This document shows positions 16,504 to 27,493 of a stretch of 64,000 bases of DNA, in pieces. The stretch is from Methanoculleus sp. GTDB lineage: Archaea; Halobacteriota; Methanomicrobia; Methanomicrobiales; Methanoculleaceae. Position 1 is the first letter of the stretch; every line of letters starts with the position of its first letter. The notes below the pieces were generated by a model. It saw nothing but the letters and a program-made list of their open reading frames with translations. It had not been told where the DNA came from and made no database searches. The position numbers and the translations under genes are program-made. The stretch is from assembly GCF_030019085.1 (NCBI RefSeq), contig NZ_JASEFJ010000007.1, positions 1 to 64,000 on the forward strand, read 5' to 3'.

Positions 16504-17193
16504 TTATGGGCTATAGCATCTCCGGAGAATTATCGGGCTGTTTTGCGAGGCTCCAGCGGCGGCCGCATCCGCGAGCACCGGAGAACCACCGGCGATACAA
16601 TCCGCCTGCGGTGCTGCTGGCATTACTCTGGAAAACGCCTGCGCCTCCCGCCACTCCCATACAGCATCCATCACGGCATCGGCCGTAGCCATGACGCTCG
16701 CTGACCCCACGTCCACCACAACGGCGTTCTGGATGTTCCAGCGCTCGACAACCGTGTGGAGTAACCTGCGCCGGACAGTCCAGATCATCGGTGGATGGGG
16801 ATGACCGACAAGTCGATCGAGCTGATCCGCCCAGACCGCACCCTGCAGCTCGAACCTCCCAACCTCGTCGACTACCAGCAGATCGGTAGACCGTGGATCG
16901 GGCGGTGCGAGCGCTCTCCGCCCGAACGCGAGTGCTTCCGGCCGGAAGTAGAAACGGCCGTGAACCTCGCAACGAGGGTCAGGGTCGATCGAACAGAGTT
17001 CCTCATGCTCACCGGTGGCCAGGTCGACCAGCGTGAAACCAGACCTCAGACCATCCCGCACATGGCCGGGGGCGATGATCCCCCGAACCCGAACGTTTGC
17101 GCCGACGGTAAGCCCCAGAACATGGTGCAGGAACGTCGTCTTGCACTGGCCCTGCTCGCCGGTGATGATGAAGACCGGCGCCCGGCCGCTCAT
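16504..17193 (-). CDS. THEP1-like P-loop NTPase with altered Walker A
   Basis: Roughly 229-residue nucleotide-binding protein of the nucleoside-triphosphatase THEP1 class. Visible are FIITGEQGQCKTTFLHHV (Walker A, 12-20), RGIIAPGHVRDGLRSGFTLVDLATGE, and Walker B LLVVDEVGRFELQG. The Walker A has Cys where GxxGxGKT has its last glycine (GEQGQCKT), which is unusual. ATG 17193 is preferred over 17250 because the fold begins there. The last 45 residues (after WEWREAQAFSRVM) are low-complexity Ala/Ser and may be a frame-drifted tail. The substrate is unknown. Confidence 0.7.
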   Translation of the reverse strand: MSGRAPVFIITGEQGQCKTTFLHHVLGLTVGANVRVRGIIAPGHVRDGLRSGFTLVDLATGEHEELCSIDPDPRCEVHGRFYFRPEALAFGRRALAPPDPRSTDLLVVDEVGRFELQGAVWADQLDRLVGHPHPPMIWTVRRRLLHTVVERWNIQNAVVVDVGSASVMATADAVMDAVWEWREAQAFSRVMPAAPQADCIAGGSPVLADAAAAGASQNSPIILRRCYSP

Positions 17194-17394
17194 CCGGGAC
17201 GCCTCCTCTGCCGGATGCAGGAGTAGACGTTCGCTCCAGAATACATACATATGTTTTTGGGCTGCTTGTATAAATCAGTTTTACTCACCAATGTTGTTTA
17301 AGGTGTGTCATTAACAAACTCAACCAGCCCTGCCTCAATATCACCCGCCAGCAGTATAAGGAGTGGCGGACAATATCATACGGAGTTAATGGCT

Positions 17395-17883
17395 ATGGCA
17401 GAGAAGAGAGTCGTGCTCCACACGACAATGGGCGATATCACTATCCGGCTCTACGAAGATATGCCGGTGACCGCCGGAAACTTTGAAAAATTGGTACGTT
17501 CGGGCTTCTACGACGGCACTATATTTCACCGTGTGATCGACGGGTTCATGATCCAGGGTGGCGATCCCACCGGCACCGGGACCGGCGGGCCGGGCTACAC
17601 CATCCGCGACGAGTTTGTAAAGGGTCACTCGAACGTCCGGGGGACTGTTGCGATGGCAAACACCGGCCGCCCGAACACCGGCGGTAGCCAGTTCTTCATC
17701 AACCTTGTCGACAACACCTACCTCGACTGGGACAACCCCGGGACGCCGAGCGCCCACCCGGTCTTCGGCGAGGTGGTCAAGGGGATGGACGTCGTTGACA
17801 GGATCGGGAAGGTGAGGACGGACTCCAACGACAGACCCAGGGTCGCCGTCCGGATAACGAAGGCCGAAGTCGTGGAGCAATGA
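17395..17883 (+). CDS. Cyclophilin-type peptidyl-prolyl cis-trans isomerase
   Basis: 162-residue cytoplasmic single-domain cyclophilin. Active-site blocks are visible: VTAGNFEKLVRSGFYDGTIFHRVIDGFMIQGGDPTGTGTGGPGY, the F/M/Q triad in FHR...FMIQGG, and RGTVAMANTGRPNTGGSQFFINLVDNTYLDWDNPG and HPVFGEVVKGMDVVDRI. The start at 17395 is chosen for GGAG nine bases upstream. Its stop overlaps the RNase III-like gene (ATGA). Confidence 0.95.
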   Translation: MAEKRVVLHTTMGDITIRLYEDMPVTAGNFEKLVRSGFYDGTIFHRVIDGFMIQGGDPTGTGTGGPGYTIRDEFVKGHSNVRGTVAMANTGRPNTGGSQFFINLVDNTYLDWDNPGTPSAHPVFGEVVKGMDVVDRIGKVRTDSNDRPRVAVRITKAEVVEQ

Positions 17884-18350
17884 ATCAGAGAGAGAGCGGC
17901 AACCGCCACCTGCGGACGGTCGAGGAGCGGATCGGCTACACATTCCGCAAACCATACCTGCTTGACCGTGCGCTAACCCGCCTTGCCTACACCCTGGAGA
18001 CCGGTCTCCCCCCGGAGATGCACATGGACGCCCTTGCAACCCTCGGCGACGCCGTCATTAACGTCGTGGTCGTGGATGCTATTGTGGCGGCGGGAGTGCA
18101 CGATAAAGGCGCGATCACCAACCGGAAGATGAACATGGTGAACATGTCCAGGCTCCGCGCCCTTGCAGAAGAGATCGGTCTTGCCGACCACGTCCGATGG
18201 GGAAAGGGTGAGGGCGCCCAGAGGGTCTGGACATCCGGCCGGGTTCTCGCCGAGTGTCTGGAAGCGCTCATAGGCGCTGTCTACCTGGACGGCGGTATGG
18301 AGATGGCCGCGGATGTGCTCCGACGGCTCGGGTTCATTGGAAAGATTTAA
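17880..18350 (+). CDS. RNase III-fold protein with altered active site
   Basis: 156 residues. An RNase III domain is recognisable from VEERIGYTFRKPYLLDRALT, ATLGDAVINVVVVDAI, KGAITNRKMNMVNMSRLRALAEEIGLADHVRWGKGE and LAECLEALIGAVYLDGG. The catalytic signature ERLEFLGD is DALATLGD here, so the acidic residue equivalent to E40 of the Aquifex enzyme is Ala. The later Asp (LADVFEA in family) is Glu (LAECLEA). No double-stranded-RNA-binding domain follows. It may be an RNA-binding or processing factor with weak or no cleavage. Coupled to the cyclophilin gene by ATGA. Confidence 0.8.
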   Translation: MNQRESGNRHLRTVEERIGYTFRKPYLLDRALTRLAYTLETGLPPEMHMDALATLGDAVINVVVVDAIVAAGVHDKGAITNRKMNMVNMSRLRALAEEIGLADHVRWGKGEGAQRVWTSGRVLAECLEALIGAVYLDGGMEMAADVLRRLGFIGKI

Positions 18351-18353
18351 AGG

Positions 18354-19637
18354 TCATCCCCTTTTTCCTTCCCTGGCGCCGGCAACCCCGGTCGGAGGGC
18401 GCATCAAGAGCCAGGCAATGATGAAACCGATGACGGCGAGGGCTGCAACCAGCGGAAAGACACCAAGGTATGTCCCGCTCACCGTCCGGATGAAACCGGC
18501 AACCTGTGGCCCGGCGATGGCCCCCGCCCCGTAGGCCAGGAAGACGACCCCGTAGCAGCGCGAGTAGTCGCACGTCCCGAAGTACGAGGCCGTCGCCGTC
18601 GGCGCGATGGCGAGCCAGCCGCCAAGACATCCCCAGAGTATGGCGAACGCAACGATGTAGGATGGCACCCCCGGCACAAGCCAGATCAGGAGAGATGCCA
18701 CCGCTATGAGCGCAAACGTCAGCATCGCGGTCTTTTGAGGGGTTATACGGTCAGTGAGGCTCCCGAAGACCGGGCGGCCAAGACCGTTGAATATGGCGAA
18801 GAACCCGACGAGAGCCGTCGCAAGTGCGGCGCTGACCCCGGCAACCTCCGTTCCAACCGGCTGCGCTATCGAGATGGCCATCAACCCGGCCAGACAGCCG
18901 ATGAAGTAACAGGCAAAGAGCCCGTAGAACGTCCCCGTCCTGAGCATCGTGCCCCGGTCGCACTCGCAGACCGGTGCGCTCCCACTACCGGGCGGTGGAG
19001 GCGTCCAGCCCATGGGTCGCCAGCCCGCCGGCGGGAAACGTAGCGGCAGGGCCGAGATGACCAGCAGGACGATGAAAGCGAACCCGAAGATCCGGAACGT
19101 CGTCATAACACCGTAGGCAGCGATCAGGGCCCCCGCAATGTTTGCGGTGATAAAGGCCGAAAACCCGAACCCGAGCAGGGTGAGCCCGACAGCAAACCCC
19201 CTGCGGTCAGGGAACCACTGGGTGGCCACGGCGACCGGCACACCATAGGTGATACCCACCCCGACGCCACCGATCACCCCGTAGACTATGTAGAGGGCCT
19301 CGACCGAAGAGACCGTAGATGCCAGGAGCCAGCCGAAACCGGTGAGGATCCCGCCGACTATCGTCACGTTCCTTGGGCCGTAACGTTCGATGTACTTCCC
19401 GGCAAGTGGCATCGCTATCGCAAAGAAGGCCAGGAAGACAGAGAATGGGAGGAGGACCTCCCCGGCCGTCACATGCCGGCCGAGCACCTCCGTGAAGTGC
19501 GCGGCAAGGGGCGCTGTGAAGACACTCCAGGCGTATATGCTCCCGAGACAGAGGTTAATGATCAGCCCCAGAGCGACGAGTCCCCACCGTCCCTTCTCTG
19601 CGGGCATGCCAAAGATCGCTGGTACTGTATCAGGCAT
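18354..19637 (-). CDS. MFS transporter, oxalate/formate antiporter (OFA) family
   Basis: 427 residues with twelve membrane helices. OFA features are NLCLGSIYAWSVFTAPLAAHF, YGPRNVTIVGGILTGFGWLLAS, GGVGVGITYGVPVAVATQWFPDRRGFAVGLTLLGFGFSAFI and NGLGRPVFGSLTDRI. The family moves small carboxylates. It lies 6 bp downstream of acetyl-CoA synthetase, so acetate (or another monocarboxylate) is the likely cargo. That assignment is contextual. Confidence 0.88.
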   Translation of the reverse strand: MPDTVPAIFGMPAEKGRWGLVALGLIINLCLGSIYAWSVFTAPLAAHFTEVLGRHVTAGEVLLPFSVFLAFFAIAMPLAGKYIERYGPRNVTIVGGILTGFGWLLASTVSSVEALYIVYGVIGGVGVGITYGVPVAVATQWFPDRRGFAVGLTLLGFGFSAFITANIAGALIAAYGVMTTFRIFGFAFIVLLVISALPLRFPPAGWRPMGWTPPPPGSGSAPVCECDRGTMLRTGTFYGLFACYFIGCLAGLMAISIAQPVGTEVAGVSAALATALVGFFAIFNGLGRPVFGSLTDRITPQKTAMLTFALIAVASLLIWLVPGVPSYIVAFAILWGCLGGWLAIAPTATASYFGTCDYSRCYGVVFLAYGAGAIAGPQVAGFIRTVSGTYLGVFPLVAALAVIGFIIAWLLMRPPTGVAGAREGKRG

Positions 19638-19643
19638 GTATAC

Positions 19644-21533
19644 CTACTCCTCCAGTGTGGAGATGTCACCCGGGTCCATGCCGAGTTCACGGGCTTTCAG
19701 GACACGGCGCATGATCTTGCCGCTACGGGTCTTCGGGAGCCTATCCACATACTCGATCTCGGCCGGTACAGCGATCGCTCCCAGAGTCTTCCTGACATGG
19801 CGTGCGAGTTCGTCCGTGAGGCCGTCTCCGGGATTCACCCCCACACAGAGAGTGACGAAGGCCTTGATTACGTTTCCTTTAAGGGGATCGGGTTTTCCGA
19901 TGACCGCAGCCTCGGCCACAGCGTCGTGAGAGACGAGCGCACTCTCGACCTCGGCCGTCCCGATGTTGTGCCCGGCAACGACTATCAAGTCGTCTGCACG
20001 GCCAAGGACCATGATGTAGCCTTCCTCGTCCTTCACCGCCAGATCGCCTGTGGTGTAGCACCCGGGGATGGTATTCCAGTAGACACGGTAACGCTCATCG
20101 TTCCTGTGGACCGTCCGGAGCATCGCAGGCCACGGTTCCTTTATGACCAGGAACCCGCCGGTGCCGGGAGCGACCGGGTCGCCGTGGCGGTTGACCACGT
20201 CAACCACAGCGCCGGGGATTGGTTTTCCAGCAAACCCGGGTTTCATAGGTTCGCCGATCATCGTGGTGACCATGTGCATTCCGGTCTCTGTCTGCCACCA
20301 GGTATCGACGATCGGGCACCTGCCACCACCGATGACGTGGTAGAACCATTCAAACGCCTCAGGGTTGAGCGGTTCCCCGACCGAGCCCAGGACGCGGAGC
20401 GATGAGAGATCGTATTTCTTAGGCCACCCCTCGCCGTAGCGCATGAACATCCTGATGGCTGTGGGCGCGGTGTAGAAGATCGTCACCCCCAGATCCTGGA
20501 TAATCCGCCAGTAGATGCCGGGATCGGGGTAGTCGGGCGTGCCTTCAGCGATAACGACTGTTGTGCCAACCGCAAGCGGGCCGTAGACGATGTAACTGTG
20601 GCCGGTGATCCAGCCGGTGTCAGCGGTGCACCAGTAGATATCGTTCTCCTTGATGTCGAAGACGCATTTCGTCGTGTAATACGTCCCCACCGCATAACCG
20701 CCGCAGGTATGTACAATCCCTTTAGGTGCGCCGGTCGAACCGCTTGTGTAGAGGATGAAGAGCGGATCCTCCGCGTCCATCACCTCCAGGGGGCATTCTG
20801 GCGCGGAGCGGGCCATAAGTTCGGCATAGTCGACATCCCTGACTGGGTCAAGTTCTACGGCCGGACTCGCACGCCGGAGGACGACAACACGCTCGATTGA
20901 GGGTGTCCGGGCGATGGCTTCAAGCGCGATCTCCCTGAGGGGGACGGTCTTTCCCCGCCGGTAACCGACGTCAGCGGTGATCAGAACCTTCGCCTCGGCA
21001 TCGTTGATCCGCATCGAAAGCGCCTCCGGTCCGAATCCACCGAAGACAACCGAATGAACGGCACCGATACGGGCGCAGGCGAGCATCGCGATCATCTGCT
21101 CGGGGACGAGCGGCATGTAGATGCAAACACGGTCGCCTTTTCTGATCCCGAGGCTCAAAAGCCCGTTTGCAAACCGCATCACCTCACGATAGAGGTCTTC
21201 GTATGTGAGGACACGATTCTCTCCGCTCTCTCCATGCCAGATGATCGCCGGTTTATCCTTCAGACCGCCGGCTACGTGCCGGTCCAGGCAGTTATAGGTG
21301 ATGTTTAGTTTCCCATTGACAAACCATCTGGCGTAGGGATATTTCCATTCCAGGACGCGATCCCAGGGCTCAAACCAGGAGAGGTCACGGGCGATCCCGT
21401 CCCAGAACCCCTCCGGGTCGCGCAGGAACTCCTGGTATGCCTGCGTGTAGTCAGGCACCCAGGCGCCAGCCTTGAGTTGCGGGTCCGGGTAGTACTTCTT
21501 CTCTTCCAGTTTCACGGCGAACGAATCAGCCAT
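19644..21533 (-). CDS. acs: Acetyl-CoA synthetase (AMP-forming)
   Basis: 629 residues, full length. Activates acetate with ATP and CoA, releasing AMP and PPi, and feeds acetate carbon into biosynthesis. Motifs: YTSGSTGAPKGIVHTCGGY (P-loop), YWCTADTGWITGHSYIVYGPL, DTWWQTETGMHM, YYTTGD-type CYTTGDLAVKDEEGYIMVLGRADDLI, and PKTRSGKIMRR with the catalytic, acetylatable lysine. RBS GGAG. A 270-bp AT-rich upstream region separates it from hppA, and the OFA transporter follows at 6 bp. Confidence 0.96.
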   Translation of the reverse strand: MADSFAVKLEEKKYYPDPQLKAGAWVPDYTQAYQEFLRDPEGFWDGIARDLSWFEPWDRVLEWKYPYARWFVNGKLNITYNCLDRHVAGGLKDKPAIIWHGESGENRVLTYEDLYREVMRFANGLLSLGIRKGDRVCIYMPLVPEQMIAMLACARIGAVHSVVFGGFGPEALSMRINDAEAKVLITADVGYRRGKTVPLREIALEAIARTPSIERVVVLRRASPAVELDPVRDVDYAELMARSAPECPLEVMDAEDPLFILYTSGSTGAPKGIVHTCGGYAVGTYYTTKCVFDIKENDIYWCTADTGWITGHSYIVYGPLAVGTTVVIAEGTPDYPDPGIYWRIIQDLGVTIFYTAPTAIRMFMRYGEGWPKKYDLSSLRVLGSVGEPLNPEAFEWFYHVIGGGRCPIVDTWWQTETGMHMVTTMIGEPMKPGFAGKPIPGAVVDVVNRHGDPVAPGTGGFLVIKEPWPAMLRTVHRNDERYRVYWNTIPGCYTTGDLAVKDEEGYIMVLGRADDLIVVAGHNIGTAEVESALVSHDAVAEAAVIGKPDPLKGNVIKAFVTLCVGVNPGDGLTDELARHVRKTLGAIAVPAEIEYVDRLPKTRSGKIMRRVLKARELGMDPGDISTLEE

Positions 21534-21679
21534 TTCTCCTCATTCCGTTCTTATTCATCTCCCGGGTCCCTCCCGGGACTCGTAGTTGCCTTCATCATGC
21601 ACAGGTCACCGGAACATGCCGGTTTCCATCGGTTTAACCACCCACCGGCCTTCAACCAGCCGGGCGCGAACGCTACGGA

Positions 21680-21725
21680 TTTTACATGATTAATAATGAA
21701 TATTATGGAGGATAAAGTTTTTGAT
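21680..21725 (-). promoter_or_regulatory. AT-rich island upstream of acs
   Basis: An AT-rich block with TAATA-ATGAA-TATTA symmetry (21691-21705) and a TTTATC element about 180 bp before acs. It stands out from the flanking GC-rich DNA and is the only promoter-like sequence between hppA and acs. This would imply an acs leader of roughly 150 nt. Confidence 0.35.
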
Positions 21726-21807
21726 CTTCAGAAGGGCAAACCCCTGCCCGGCCAATTGCCGGCTAAACGATGGCGATGATAACGCCGTGAAAAAAATAAA
21801 GATTAGG

Positions 21808-23832
<2,025 letters not shown>

Positions 23833-23878
23833 CTCTCAGCATTCCTCCGATTGAGTACCATATAGAGAGGAATTCAAC

Positions 23879-23888
23879 GTTTTTAAAG
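23879..23888 (-). promoter_or_regulatory. TATA box of hppA
   Basis: CTTTAAAAAC on the minus strand, 47-56 bp before the hppA ATG, with a GGAGG ribosome binding site between (CCTCC at about 23844 on the plus strand). Confidence 0.5.
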
Positions 23889-23926
23889 ATGTGGAAAAAA
23901 AACTCCCTGAAGATGGAGTAAAATGT

Positions 23927-25336
23927 TTAGCTAAAATCGATCACTTCGGGCTGGAGCGTCTGGAGGTCAACGACAAAGGCCCGCGCGGGGGTGGGGTGGA
24001 CGTTCATCTGTTTCTGAAACGACGTCTGCGACTGCCAGGTGCCGGCGTTTAAACCGAGAACGCCCCGGTAACGGGTGACACCGCAGATGTGGATGTGCCC
24101 CGTAAGGAGGATCTCGGGAAGCGGGTCGATGACAAGCCTGTCGGTCTTCATCGCGGCGATGGGTGTCCGCATTCCATAAGGGGCAGCCAGAAGCCTGCGT
24201 TTGAGCATCTCAACCATGATCTCGCCGGGGCGCTCGTAACTTGCGCCGGGAATGAGCCCTATCATATCGTCTATCGACCGGCCGTGATACATCAGGACGC
24301 GGACGCCCTGGAGGTTCAGCAGGCAGGGGTTCTCGACAAGGGTGCAGTTTGACGGGAAATTCGCTGCAAATTCCGGGGGGATCGCAGGCTGCGGCTCGGC
24401 CATCCTGACTACATCGTGGTTCCCGGGTGCGGCGACGATCCGGATCCTTGAGGGGAGGTCGCGGAGCATCCCGGCAAATACGTCATACTGCTCATAGATG
24501 TTCTTTATCGTCAGTTCGTTCTCCTGTCCGGGGTAGATGCCGATGCCATCGACGAGGTCACCGGCGATCAGGAGGTAGGAGGCATCGGAGTCCTGGAGCC
24601 AGTCGGCAAACCTGTTCCAGGCATCCAGGAGGAAGGTGTTGCTCCCGACATGGACATCGGAGATCAGGACAGCCTTTCCCGGACGATCGCTCTTGAAAGG
24701 GGCGTTGTTGATGGGGACGTCCGGACGAAAGAGTTGCTCAGCAAAGAGGAGGCCGCCATCAACTGAGAGTTTCCCCTTGACCCCGATCACATCGTCAGGG
24801 AGTATACGTTCGGCCTCCTCGAAAACCTCGTCCCGCCCCCTGTTAAAGAGCACCCGTATCACCCCGCTGGGGTCCTCCACCTCAACGAGCCTGTGGCCTT
24901 TCGGGGTCGTCCGCACCTCTATAACCATCCCGATGATGCTGCACTCCTCTTCGCGGTAACGGCCGGGGGACTTCAGCAACGCCTCGATCGGCATCGCGGT
25001 CATCCGGGTTCGGATCATCGAGGAGAGGGTGTTGTAGCGGTTCCGGAAGTAATGAACGGCGTCCTCATGACCGCAGACGCTCCCCGTGCTTCCGGCGCTC
25101 CCCATGATTACCTCAAGTTCGGGATCGACCAGGAACCTGGTCCCATCCCTGACCTTCTTTAGTCCCGGAATATGCTCCGTGGAGACCACCAGAGCGTCGC
25201 CGGCCACCGCCGCAATCCGGTCGATGAGCGAGGGATCGTCCTGCTCCCGGATGTAGTTCACCACGTCGGGGTGGACCTGGTGTTTCGTCTCAAGGAACCG
25301 GCGTACGATCTCGGCGTTAGCGAGCATGGACTTCAT
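23927..25336 (-). CDS. polB: DNA polymerase D small subunit (DP1)
   Basis: 469 residues from ATG 25336 (RBS GGAG six bases upstream; the longer reading to 25474 is not protein-like). An OB-type domain at about 150-230 is followed by the Mre11-like phosphoesterase: LISDVHVGSNTF, LLIAGDLVDGIG, APGNHDVVR, LTGHIHICGVTRYRG and NAGTWQSQT supply the metal ligands of a 3'-5' proofreading nuclease. An archaeal helical N-terminal segment (AEIVRRFLETKHQVHPDVV) precedes them. It partners the large catalytic subunit DP2, which is not in the window. Confidence 0.95.
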   Translation of the reverse strand: MKSMLANAEIVRRFLETKHQVHPDVVNYIREQDDPSLIDRIAAVAGDALVVSTEHIPGLKKVRDGTRFLVDPELEVIMGSAGSTGSVCGHEDAVHYFRNRYNTLSSMIRTRMTAMPIEALLKSPGRYREEECSIIGMVIEVRTTPKGHRLVEVEDPSGVIRVLFNRGRDEVFEEAERILPDDVIGVKGKLSVDGGLLFAEQLFRPDVPINNAPFKSDRPGKAVLISDVHVGSNTFLLDAWNRFADWLQDSDASYLLIAGDLVDGIGIYPGQENELTIKNIYEQYDVFAGMLRDLPSRIRIVAAPGNHDVVRMAEPQPAIPPEFAANFPSNCTLVENPCLLNLQGVRVLMYHGRSIDDMIGLIPGASYERPGEIMVEMLKRRLLAAPYGMRTPIAAMKTDRLVIDPLPEILLTGHIHICGVTRYRGVLGLNAGTWQSQTSFQKQMNVHPTPARAFVVDLQTLQPEVIDFS

Positions 25337-25507
25337 GTTATTCTCCTGTGGCAATATGGGCTTTACCCTTCCACACACACGGGGTGATAGAGACAGGAAC
25401 TGAGATTTAACACCAGATCCGCAAAACGCCGGTGGCTGCGGTCGAATCCATGCAACGTCCCCTCTCCATTTCACGCCGCAGAACCGATGAGACCACCCGG
25501 GGAACCT

Positions 25508-25516
25508 ATGTATATT
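25508..25516 (+). promoter_or_regulatory. TATA box of the signal peptidase gene
   Basis: ATGTATATT about 30 bp before the ATG at 25543 implies a nearly leaderless message. A small dyad GGAG-GGTTAAT-CTCC (about 25519-25533) lies between. Confidence 0.45.
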
Positions 25517-25542
25517 AAGGAGGGTTAATCTCCATATAACAG

Positions 25543-26211
25543 ATGGCGGCTACAAATGGGCTGCAGCGTGCAGCAAATGCCGTGCGGGCGTTCCGCGAGA
25601 GCGAGCACCCTGTGGTCTCTCTCGCAAGGGACATCCTCTGGGTCGTTGCGGTGGTTGGGGGCATCGCTCTTCTCCTCTACCTCCTTGCCGGTACCTGGCC
25701 GGCGGTGGTCACGATAGAGTCGGAGAGCATGGTCCCGCACATGAACGTCGGTGATCTGGTTTTTGTCGTCGACCAGAACCGGTTCGGAGATCCCGTCACC
25801 TGGGTCGAAGGTCAGATGATCGGATACTCGTCTTTCGGGGACTACGGTGACGTGATCGTCTACCGGCCAAACGGTGCCGACTCCGTCCACCCGATCATTC
25901 ATCGGGCGATGATCTACCTTGATACCGACGACGTGATCGAATCGGGACTCGGCGCATACTACGATGAACCACATGCTGGTTACATCACCAAAGGCGACAA
26001 CAACCCCTACACCGACCAGCCAAACCTCAGGATCTCCGGCATCGGTGTGATCGAACCTGTGAAGGAGGAGTGGGTCGTTGGAAAAGCCCTGGTAGCGGTG
26101 CCGCTCATAGGTTACCTCCCGCTCCACCTGCCAGAGTTTGCCGTTGCCGTCATCCTGGTCATCCTCGTCCACGATCTCATCCTTGAACGCCGCAAAGGGA
26201 AAGAAGAATAA
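25543..26211 (+). CDS. Archaeal type I signal peptidase (S26B)
   Basis: 222-residue membrane protease removing signal peptides from secreted proteins. One membrane helix at about 30-50 precedes the nucleophile in VTIESESMVPHMNVGDLVFV (S62). A second block, HPIIHRAM (H120), supplies the His that replaces Lys in the ER/archaeal S26B type. GDNNPYTDQPN is the box E region. A C-terminal hydrophobic helix (YLPLHLPEFAVAVILVILVHDLIL) gives a second anchor. It is 18-27 bp before cofH copy 1. Confidence 0.93.
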   Translation: MAATNGLQRAANAVRAFRESEHPVVSLARDILWVVAVVGGIALLLYLLAGTWPAVVTIESESMVPHMNVGDLVFVVDQNRFGDPVTWVEGQMIGYSSFGDYGDVIVYRPNGADSVHPIIHRAMIYLDTDDVIESGLGAYYDEPHAGYITKGDNNPYTDQPNLRISGIGVIEPVKEEWVVGKALVAVPLIGYLPLHLPEFAVAVILVILVHDLILERRKGKEE

Positions 26212-26238
26212 CCCTGAACCACAAAAGAAGTGTTTAAG

Positions 26239-27345
26239 ATGGCATATCCGCTGCATGACCTCCTTGACGACGTGCTTGCCGGCCACCGGCTAACCGAGGA
26301 AGAGGCTGTCCGACTGCTCTCCACGCGCGGGCGGGACGTCTGGAAGATAGCCGCTGCCGCAGACGAACTCCGCGAGCGAAAAGTCGGAGACGTTGTAACC
26401 TACGTCAGGAACCAGAACATCCACGTCACCAACATCTGCAAGAACCGTTGCGGGTTCTGCGGGTTCGGACGGCGGGCTGGCGACCCCGGCGCGTTCCGCG
26501 ACGACCTTGATACTGTGCGGGAGAAGGCCAGGATCGCACGCGATCATGACGTCACCGAGATCTGTATCCTCTCGGGCGTCCACCCCGACTACACCCTTGA
26601 CTCCTACATCGACCTCATCAGATGTGTGCGGGAGGAGGCACCCGGTGTGGATATCCATACCGCAAGCCCTGACGAGATCGCCTGGGCGGCGGAACGAAGC
26701 GGCGTCTCGACAGAAGAGGCGCTCGAAAGACTGCGTGATGCGGGTCTTGGCACACTCCAGGGGACAGCGGCTGAGATCCTTGTTGACGACGTCCGGCGCG
26801 TGATCTGCCCGAACAAGTGCGACACCGCAACCTGGGTCCGCGTCATAAAGGAAGCACACAGGATGGGCATCCGGTCGACCGCGACGATCATGTACGGTTC
26901 CTGCGAGAGCGAGGCTGACCGCGCGAGACACCTTGGGATCCTCCGCGAGATACAGGACGAGACCGGCGGGTTCACGGAACTTGTGCCGCTCTCCTACCTC
27001 TATGAGAACACCCCACTCTACCGCCAGGGACTTGCGCCCGCCGGCGCCACGGGACGCGAAGACCTGCTGCTCTTTGCGGTCGCGCGCCTCTTCCTCGACA
27101 ACTTTGACCACATCCAGATCTCCTGGGGCAAGGTCGGAACGAAGATGGCAGAGCTCGGGCTGCTGGCGGGCGGCGACGATCTTGGCGGGACGATGTTCTG
27201 CGACGACGTCTCGGTCGATGCCGGGGCTGAGGATGCAGACTACCTTGACCCCTCGGAGATGCGCAGGATCGCAGAGGACCTCGGCAGGACTCTGCGACAG
27301 CGGACGACAAGATATGAGATTGTTGCGTCAACTACCCCCGACTGA
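26239..27345 (+). CDS. cofH: F420 biosynthesis radical SAM enzyme CofH, copy 1
   Basis: Part of FO synthase: transfers the hydroxybenzyl moiety of tyrosine to 5-amino-6-ribitylaminouracil. The radical SAM motif is CKNRCGFC, followed by TEICILSGVHPD, LGTLQGTAAEILVDDVRR, TATIMYGSCES, PLSYLYENTPLY and DHIQISWGKVGTKMAELGLLAGGDDLGGTM. The ATG at 26239 is preferred over GTG 26230. About 368 residues. Its first third is identical at DNA level to copy 2 over 156 bp. CofG is not nearby. Confidence 0.9.
   Translation: MAYPLHDLLDDVLAGHRLTEEEAVRLLSTRGRDVWKIAAAADELRERKVGDVVTYVRNQNIHVTNICKNRCGFCGFGRRAGDPGAFRDDLDTVREKARIARDHDVTEICILSGVHPDYTLDSYIDLIRCVREEAPGVDIHTASPDEIAWAAERSGVSTEEALERLRDAGLGTLQGTAAEILVDDVRRVICPNKCDTATWVRVIKEAHRMGIRSTATIMYGSCESEADRARHLGILREIQDETGGFTELVPLSYLYENTPLYRQGLAPAGATGREDLLLFAVARLFLDNFDHIQISWGKVGTKMAELGLLAGGDDLGGTMFCDDVSVDAGAEDADYLDPSEMRRIAEDLGRTLRQRTTRYEIVASTTPD
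26266..26421 (+). repeat. 156-bp perfect repeat, copy in cofH 1
   Basis: Base-for-base identical to 27521-27676 (offset 1255), covering codons for DDVLAGHRLTEEEAV to YVRNQNI. The reading frame is conserved in both genes. Confidence 0.95.
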
Positions 27346-27354
27346 ATCTGGAGG

Positions 27355-27381
27355 GGGGCACCACGCTCTTCACGGTGCCCC
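27355..27381 (+). terminator. Hairpin after cofH copy 1
   Basis: GGGGCACC...GGTGCCCC forms an 8-bp perfect stem with an 11-nt loop, 10 bp past the stop codon. There is no long T tract, so terminator function is only suggested. Confidence 0.4.
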
Positions 27382-27493
27382 TGAAACGCTCTTACTATAG
27401 TTATCACCACCGAGACCCACCGGGAGACCCGAAAGTTCTTCTCCTGACCCCGCCAGATCAGTCCAATCATATAGTGGAAGGCGAATCTGGAGC

